Positions 59,501 through 64,000 of a stretch of 64,000 nucleotides of DNA are shown one piece after another. The stretch is from assembly GCA_002118135.1 (NCBI GenBank), contig BDIU01000211.1, positions 1 through 64,000 on the forward strand, written 5' to 3'. How positions within the stretch are numbered: the first letter of the stretch is position 1; each line of letters starts with the position of its first letter. The translations under genes and the position numbers were made by a program. The notes under the pieces are model-generated. The model saw only the letters and a list, made by a program, of their open reading frames with translations. It was not told the origin of the DNA and did no database searches. The DNA comes from Trebouxia sp. TZW2008 (lineage: Eukaryota > Chlorophyta > Trebouxiophyceae > Trebouxiales > Trebouxiaceae).

Positions 59501-59736
59501 GAATTGCCCTGCCAAACTGCCCTATCCACCGCTGAAGCCTGGCGTCTGCATCACAAGAGTCGGGATCAGCATCAAAGACCTCCAGGCAAACAGTGCTGAC
59601 AATGCCTGCAGCTTGGAGAGAATTGCCCTGCCAAACTGCCCTATCCACCGCTGAAGCCTGGCATCTGCATGACACAAGAGAGGGACAGAGCGTGAAGACA
59701 GCCATGCAGGGGAGACCAGGAACCTGTGAATGATAG
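35587..59736 (-). CDS. TIC236: TIC236 (TamB-family) chloroplast inner-envelope protein, conserved part
   Basis: TIC236 is an inner-envelope protein that spans the intermembrane space and links TOC75 to the TIC translocon; it is the plastid relative of bacterial TamB. About 29 exons on the minus strand fit it, for example 59555-59335, 58180-58028, 57385-57170 (RGLDFHFWDAVDDLSKTDID), 56745-56572, 54965-54815, 49636-49380 (LDELELASLRGEVQEVSLNL), 48928-48768 (YEVQGEYVIPSDTR), 48158-48012, 47478-47190, 45895-45727 (LRGTLLGPHQNATLMLTDFP), 43795-43585, 43045-42815 (NGHVKLSGSMPLSFSKAKP), 41845-41650, 40915-40775, 38435-38221, 37758-37565 (NLVATQLVLDREH), 37043-36870, 36232-36101 and 35757-35587 (TQWTLNYQLNNKLRMQF, stop TAG). 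The DUF490/TamB C-terminus is complete. Most introns are swollen by tandem copies of exon ends. Exon limits are approximate. Confidence 0.85.
36940..37210 (-). repeat. TIC236 exon-start duplication (two copies)
   Basis: The start of the exon encoding EGAEQLEPSQAAKIFEGQLA (about 36975-37043) is copied with its acceptor at about 37140-37205. Confidence 0.8.
37695..37940 (-). repeat. TIC236 exon-start duplication (two copies)
   Basis: VNLVATQLVLDREH with the acceptor CACCTGGGCA is at 37700-37762 and again at 37875-37940. Confidence 0.85.
38370..38980 (-). repeat. TIC236 exon-start array, five copies of ~140 bp
   Basis: AEAALAQPAVAEHVMLQGLT with its acceptor occurs at about 38375-38435 (the functional exon), 38515-38578, 38655-38718, 38785-38852 and 38930-38975. 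Each is followed by a GAAGAAGA-rich tract. Confidence 0.9.
39005..39305 (-). repeat. TIC236 exon-end duplication (two copies)
   Basis: RQQTRLEGLSQ with the donor is at 39258-39295; a copy reading RQQPRLEGLSQ is at 39015-39055, on the downstream (intron) side. Confidence 0.75.
40411..40482 (-). tRNA. trnH: tRNA-His (GUG), mitochondrial type
   Basis: 72 nt. Acceptor GCGGATA pairs with TATTTGC (two G-U pairs), the anticodon stem CCAGA/TCTGG encloses CTGTGAC (anticodon GTG), and the T arm is ATGGG-TTCAATT-CCCGT. No encoded CCA. Cloverleaf intact apart from a weak D stem; organellar rather than nuclear in style. Probably not expressed in the nucleus. Confidence 0.75.
40591..40660 (-). tRNA. trnE: tRNA-Glu (UUC), mitochondrial type, degenerate
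   Basis: CGTCTAGTGGTTGGGACATC is the usual organelle tRNA-Glu D arm; the stem TCGCC/GGCGA encloses TTTTCAC (anticodon TTC). The T loop has six instead of seven bases and the acceptor stem pairs badly, so it looks like a pseudogene. Confidence 0.65.
41030..41760 (-). repeat. TIC236 exon-end array, four copies
   Basis: LIRTVAPDFSWQSGNADIAV with its donor is at about 41650-41720 (functional), 41450-41515, 41222-41285 and 41030-41090 on the intron side. Confidence 0.85.
42130..42910 (-). repeat. TIC236 exon-end array, five copies
   Basis: The segment encoding GHVKLSGSMPLSFSKAKPQP plus donor is at 42815-42890, with copies near 42640-42725, 42490-42560, 42310-42380 and 42160-42220. The two copies nearest the exon are almost perfect over ~160 bp and also contain exon sequence upstream. 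Confidence 0.85.
43700..45195 (-). repeat. TIC236 exon-start array, about eight copies of ~180 bp
   Basis: RAVPALEHAAPAVGSYSDTL with its acceptor is at about 43735-43795 (functional) and in copies near 43980-44040, 44180-44235, 44370-44430, 44560-44620, 44755-44810, 44945-44995 and 45125-45185. Intervening intron (GTCGACTTGGTCTGACTGTA and neighbours) is copied too. Confidence 0.9.
45845..46930 (-). repeat. TIC236 exon-start array, about six full and several partial copies
   Basis: GTGGCAGCTGCCCACCGCTA plus the acceptor (encoding VLAVGSCHSNEGLKLEEMAL) recurs from the functional exon (45860-45895) at about 46070, 46280, 46450, 46670 and 46890; shorter copies with CTAGAAACTG lie between. Confidence 0.9.
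48095..48405 (-). repeat. TIC236 exon-start array, three copies
   Basis: VNVPHAEMEEILPAARLFNR with acceptor is at 48100-48158; copies reading VTVPHAKL (about 48205-48235) and VNMPPAKMKEMLLAARLLSR (about 48338-48400) lie upstream. Confidence 0.85.
49570..49960 (-). repeat. TIC236 exon-start array, four copies
   Basis: The acceptor and first codons (VNASSSVVDASV) are at 49600-49636; copies lie at about 49685-49722, 49775-49815 and 49880-49955. Confidence 0.8.
51195..51435 (-). repeat. TIC236 exon duplication (two copies)
   Basis: GDVLLDGLRVNQLKLSRNLA at about 51225-51300 is repeated as GEVLLDGLKMNQLKLSCDLS at about 51365-51432, both preceded by an acceptor. Confidence 0.8.
51545..51595. repeat. 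(CATTT/CACTT)n microsatellite
   Basis: Imperfect pentanucleotide run in a TIC236 intron. Confidence 0.8.
51835..52920 (-). repeat. TIC236 exon array, seven copies
   Basis: GLDVMPFVSPSTADRPSFGQ (exon at 51835-52005) is repeated as long copies at about 52070-52203 and 52272-52410 (these include LSGRLSPQPDLP) and short ones ending near 52535, 52665, 52785 and 52912. The copies differ by a few bases and several keep an open frame. Confidence 0.9.
53190..53300 (-). mobile_element. Introner-like element copy 5, starting exactly at a TIC236 5' splice site
   Basis: The exon ends ACCTTCAAG at 53301 and the intron starts GTACAGTAACTTCTCTTTAC, with GGTTGTC, TTGTCC, GACTCAGAGGTAACACT and GAACGCAGTGG. 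Similarity to copies 3 and 4 is clear in the first 20 bases and patchy after. Confidence 0.55.
53733..53832. repeat. (GATGT)n pentanucleotide microsatellite, about 20 units
   Basis: Perfect run of ~98 bp in a TIC236 intron. Confidence 0.97.
53880..54010 (+). mobile_element. LINE 3' remnant, family 2, second copy
   Basis: FQQLNIRSDFCDAQDKPAWQ followed by DRSCATHTW matches the remnant at 23890-24060 at DNA and protein level. In a TIC236 intron, antisense to the gene. Confidence 0.6.
57520..57592 (-). mobile_element. LINE 3' fragment, family 1, third copy
   Basis: Minus strand reads WRKLIASVRTWLGLLSLPSP, the same tail as in 16477-16822 and 17152-17218. Confidence 0.6.
59055..59136. repeat. (AGCAC)n pentanucleotide microsatellite
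   Basis: About 16 units, the last ones AGCGC; in a TIC236 intron. Confidence 0.97.
59490..59680 (-). repeat. TIC236 exon-start duplication (two copies)
   Basis: DARLQRWIGQFGRAILSKLQ with acceptor at 59490-59552 (functional) and at 59610-59672; DNA nearly identical over ~65 bp. Confidence 0.9.
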
Positions 59737-60015
59737 TGCACACCTCAATGCCCTGGGTTTAGCAGCTCAGCATGTGAACAGTACAAAGCATTTGCCAATA
59801 GACACATGATGTAGTTACACGTTTTGGCTGATTTGTTGTGGCATTGCTACATTGCCACCACCTGTTTCTGCTTTGGCAGACCTGTCCAGTTGGGCAAAGT
59901 TGTGATGAAGCTACTGATGGCATGTATCATTCATTGACAAGCTGCGGGTGTGTCGTTGACGTTTGTCATGATGGGCAGCGGTGAAAGCATGACTGACAAG
60001 CTGCACAATGAAAGA

Positions 60016-63000
60016 ACCTGCAGTCGTAGAGATCTGTAGGGTCCCTCGGGGTGGAGCCGGCACCCCAGGTGTATACTTGGGCTCAACGCTTCTGCTGTCC
60101 CTGACCCCAAAAGCACCCCCCGCCCTGCCCCTGGTCCCCCTGACAGGGTCAACAAGCCCATCCCCAGCACGCCTTTTCTGCTTGAGCTGACCAACGCTTG
60201 CCCTGTCTTCAGTATTTGCTTCCCCATTTAAGCTGTCTAACAGGTTATCGGCATCATGTATTGTTGCGTCGGCATCTGTATCTGGATGCCGAGTCAGGCC
60301 TGTGGCATCCAACCCTGCCAAGTCTGCATCTGGAATCATGATGGTTGACTGCGTCAGCACAGTTGGACTGTGTGTGACAGATGGGCGGGGAAAATTCACA
60401 AAGGGGCTGGTGAGTTCTGAAAGAAGGGTGGTGCCAGTGGGCCTATGCAGCCTGAAGCTGATGAGCAGTTGGTTCACAGGCTGAGACACAGATGTTGTGG
60501 CAGCTTCATTAGCAGCGGCTACAGCAGCTGCTGATACAGCAGCTTTATCAGCATCTGCTGTTGCAGCTGCAGCAGCAGTTGTTTTAAGGGTCACAACATG
60601 GGACTCAGCAGCTCCATCAGCAGCTTCATGGGGCCGCTTGTGCGCTTTGGCCTTCTGAATGGCTGTTGAGTGAGGCTGTTCATGCAGCCTGCTCTCAGCA
60701 CTCTGTACAATTGTTGCCTCTATGGGCCTGCTGACTTCAGGCAAAGCATGGCTGGGTGTTTCCTGTTGAGGCAATGCTTCAGCTTGGGGTGGCTGGGTGG
60801 GGATGGGGGGCTGAGGTGGGGTCAAGTGGGGTGAGTCCCACTTTTCAGACAAACGCCAGGGCAGGCTCTTGTCACTGAACAGCCTATCAGCAGTGGCTTT
60901 GCTGTTGTCTATGCCTTGCACAAGACGCCTCCTGGTCTTTGCCAAGCCCTGCTGTAACCTAGACAACAACCCATGTTCTGACTGCATGAGCGGCGTTGCA
61001 GCTTTTCCTGCATCAGCTGGCTGAGTGGCTGTCTGAAATGCGCCCAAAATCTTGTCATTAGGCGTGTCTGTTACTGCATCTCTGCTGGCATGGTATGTAG
61101 GAGCATGAAGAGCTTCTGCCTGATCAGTCAACTGTGAAGCTGCTGTAGCAGAGGCTTCTGACGGCAAGTTCTGCGGTTGGTGAAATGTGCTCCATGACGG
61201 AAGCAGATCAGCTTCTGGTGACTCGTAGTACTCAGCTAAACCAGGATCCAAGGGAATGCCTGCAGAAACAAGACATTGCATTGTGTACAAAGAATGAATG
61301 CGACCTTGGCCTGTCAGGTTAAAAATCTTAGGCAGAGCAGGCAATTAACCATGCCGCCTGTGCACTTGCTAGCTTTGACTCCTAGAAGACAGATTACAAT
61401 TTGCGTATGTTTGTGCATGCTCATAGTGGCACAATGCCAGCCACAAATGCCTTGCAACCTCTGCTGCCGTGACTTCATAATCCCCACATTATACATTGAT
61501 GCACGCACCGCAAGAAGAGGGATGTGCCTACCTGACTGTACATCTGCGCCACGCAACATGCTGCGAGTAGTCCGTCTGCGAGGCAAGCGTTCCTGGCCAC
61601 CTCTTTCCATGTAGCCACCATGCTGTTGCATGTGCTGCTGCTTTGCCTGTTCCTGATGTCCTGCTCTGAGCTCTTCCTCTTGCAAACGCCACAGCCTCTG
61701 CTGCATGGCATCATCAATGTTGTCTGTCCGTGCAGATGTGGCGGTGGATGTGGCTGTGGGACTGTCTGAAGCCCCAACAGAGCTTGCACTGGAGGCCGCA
61801 AATGGGGAGGCTGCAGGCAGCTGTGGAGATGCTGAGTATGATGATGTGGATTGTGACGTCAGACTAACATCTGCTTGTCCTTGGACGGCTGACTCACGAG
61901 TCATTGGAGGGAAAGCTGTGGGCGCTGTACTATGCTTCTTCTTCTTCTTCTTTGTGTTTAGTGCTTTGTAAGACATGTCATCAGGTGCAGTCCTTGACTC
62001 ACCAGCAGCTGCAGGGTATTCTGATGCCGTTTCTACCTGTTCCTGAAGGGCTGCCTCATGACTCAGAAGGGGAAAAGCTGAAGGCCCTGCACGGCCCTTC
62101 CTCTTCTTCTTTTTCTGCCGCCCTTCAGCGCGAGCATCATGTGGTGAAAAAGATGGCTCAACATCAGCTGTAGTTGACTTTGCATGGACCTGATGTAATG
62201 GTCTTTCCTCAAATGCAGGATGATCTGATGCAACTGCCAGCTCAGCCACTGGCCGCTGCCGCTGCTTAGTCAGACCATGTGCATTGACAGGAAGCTTGAG
62301 CTTAGGTGTATCATCCGAAGGCTGTGTGCTTGCTTCTGCAGCATTGCCGCAAGCAGAAGCAACCTTGTTCTGGCAAGTGCTATTGCTGTTGTTGCTGCTT
62401 GTGACTAACATTGGCAGTCTGCTTAGGAGATCTGTGCACTGGTCAGTATTTGGCTGTTGGGGTGGCTCAGGGTCAGCCCTGGGGGTTTGAGGGGGAGGGG
62501 AACTGTGGCGGAAAGCTCCAAGGCTGATGGAAGCAAAAGGGCCTTTGCGCCCATTGCCCCTAGGAGGGCTTTTGGTGGCGGGCCTAGATCTGGATGTGCC
62601 ATCAGGTGAGTCACTTGTGCTGGCAGATCGGCCTGAGGCCCTCCTGTTTTCTGCTGCTTGCATTTCTTCGCTTCTGTCCTCTGTTGAGTGCACAGCAGAA
62701 GCCTGACTAGGAAACGGAGTTGTCCGTGCGTGTGTGCCAGCATAGCCTGCATGCGTGGGTGCATGCATGGTGCGGCCGGCTGAACTGAAATTGGGCTTGG
62801 CCTTGTTCTTGGGCTTTGCTGAGCCCTCAGTGATTAGGTCCTTGCCTGCAAGTAGAGCATTCCAGCTGTTTCAAACCATGTGTGCTTTGTGGCAGAACCA
62901 TGCAATTGACTCAACAGGCGCAGTATAGACATTGACGTGATGACTTGAGGCAGCATACTCATGCAACACTGTCAGCTTCAGCGAGTTGCACTTTGCCACA

Positions 63001-63792
63001 CACACATCCAGCACCAACAGCATACAAAGCCCAGGCTGCTTGACCACAGCACGTGCATATATGCAGCCACCCCAAAGCACGCTAAGAGGCAAGAATCATG
63101 CTAAGAGGCAGGCAGCATCAGCTCCAGAGTGGCTGACAGCTAATTTGGGCCAGAAACTATCACAGAGTGAGGTGTTGTGGTTCTCACCAACAGCAGAAGA
63201 GAAATTGATGGCTGCATCAGGTGGCGAAGGCATCTGCTGCTTGACCATGTCCTTTTCAGCTTGCCTTACAGCAGCCTGTTCCAGATATGCTTCTGCAGCA
63301 TCTTTGTGCTGTTGGGCAGACCCTGTTCCAAAGGCTTCTGTCTGTGCTTCATCCTGTCGCAAGACAGACGGCTATTGGTGACACAGCCCAGTGCAATACA
63401 GAGGTTTGTGTAGACTGCAATTTGTTTTCTGGAGCAAGCACGCATGATGCTAAGGCAGCACAACTGTAGGTTCCGCCGCAACAAGCTGTTCCTGGTCACT
63501 TTGTGGCTTGCTGTCCGTCATTGACATGACAAATGCATTAGCAGCTGCTTTGCAAAGCACTTGCAACCTCAAAAAACAGGCGATTGTGCATGCCTGCTGA
63601 TGAAATTGCACTCACCTGCCTGTTGAGCTTCGCCTTGACCAACAGCATCAGTCATAGATGCAGGAGCCAGCGTCACTGCAAAGATAAGTACTGTACCTTG
63701 ATTGAAAGACCAGGCAGAAAGCTTCGAGCAGACGGCGAGGTGTCATCTGGGAACCCAAACCAAGACAGGTTGCCAGCTTGCACCAGATCCAC
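60016..63792 (-). CDS. TIC236: TIC236 N-terminal region with large low-complexity exons (continues off window)
   Basis: Same gene as 35587-59736. Segments: 63792-63697 (NLSWFGFPDDTSPSARSFLP, like the plant TIC236 stretch before its variable region), about 63675-63616, about 63355-63190 (Gln/Ala-rich coiled coil), 62845-61533 and 61260-60016. The last two are giant exons rich in Ser, Pro, Ala, Thr and Gln with Lys runs (KKKKRKGRAGPSAF and KKKKKKHSTAPTAF, a doubled motif) and PQPPIPTQPPQ; they add over 800 residues that I do not know from plant TIC236. The junctions 63697/63675 are too close for an intron, so exon limits there need transcript data. The start codon, transit peptide and membrane anchor lie to the right of the window. 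Confidence 0.65.
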
Positions 63793-64000
63793 CTGCACAA
63801 GACATTCCCTCATACTGACTGTATACAGGCGAGTCAGGATGCACAACACGTGGGAAATGTTGAGCCATACGCCCACAGCTGAATACACGCCTGCAGCGGC
63901 TTGACTCTGCTTGCATCAGAAAGCTGCATCGCAGATCAGCAGCAGGCCTCGATGGCTTCCCATTTGTACCACCGCAGCATTTAAGAGTCTCTGTCTCTGT

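Overview
The window is nuclear DNA of a eukaryote, most likely a green alga (trebouxiophyte-like; this assignment is an inference). The reasons are: genes broken by many GT-AG introns, a TIC236/TamB-type chloroplast envelope gene, a protein with a plastid-transit plus thylakoid-type leader, no operons, and dispersed LINE fragments. Most open frames are shadows of exons on the other strand or lie inside repeats.

Layout. 1-5.4 kb: two head-to-head genes of the Crinkler-like (CR) effector type share a ~0.54 kb inverted repeat that holds both first exons and the common promoter; both carry a PD-(D/E)XK nuclease-like motif and the right one also has a protein-kinase domain. 5.4-8.8 kb: no convincing gene. 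8.8-14.8 kb (-): a flavin-containing monooxygenase with a multiplied exon. 15.5-20.9 kb (+): a UBL-WLM-PUB metalloprotease, here resolved into six exons. 21-25.4 kb: a LINE remnant, a KH-domain exon and an unidentified multi-exon gene. 26.1-28.0 kb (+): a Rad60/Esc2-like protein with a C-terminal SUMO-like domain. 28.5-30.9 kb (-): a divergent cyclopropane-fatty-acid-synthase-like methyltransferase. 31.1-33.7 kb (+): a Pro/Lys-rich predicted thylakoid protein. 34.3-34.75 kb (+): an intronless GFA/CENP-V protein. 35.6 kb to beyond the right edge (-): a TIC236 gene of at least 28 kb and about 34 exons, with a mitochondrial tRNA-His/tRNA-Glu insertion in one intron.

Two features of genome architecture stand out. 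First, a ~110-160 bp repeat recurs only inside introns of five different genes, and in three of them it begins exactly at the 5' splice site with GTACAG; this is what an introner (intron-generating element) would look like. Second, in TIC236, the WLM gene and the monooxygenase, short segments that span an exon/intron boundary (exon end plus splice site) are tandemly copied into the neighbouring intron, up to about eight times. Together these explain why the introns are so large, and they create many decoy or alternative splice sites.

Four gene pairs in the window have a legible orientation. CR/CR, monooxygenase/WLM and methyltransferase/thylakoid protein are divergent and share short upstream regions; GFA/TIC236 is convergent. 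Exon boundaries were set by reading frame, splice consensus and family similarity recalled from knowledge; no search was run.
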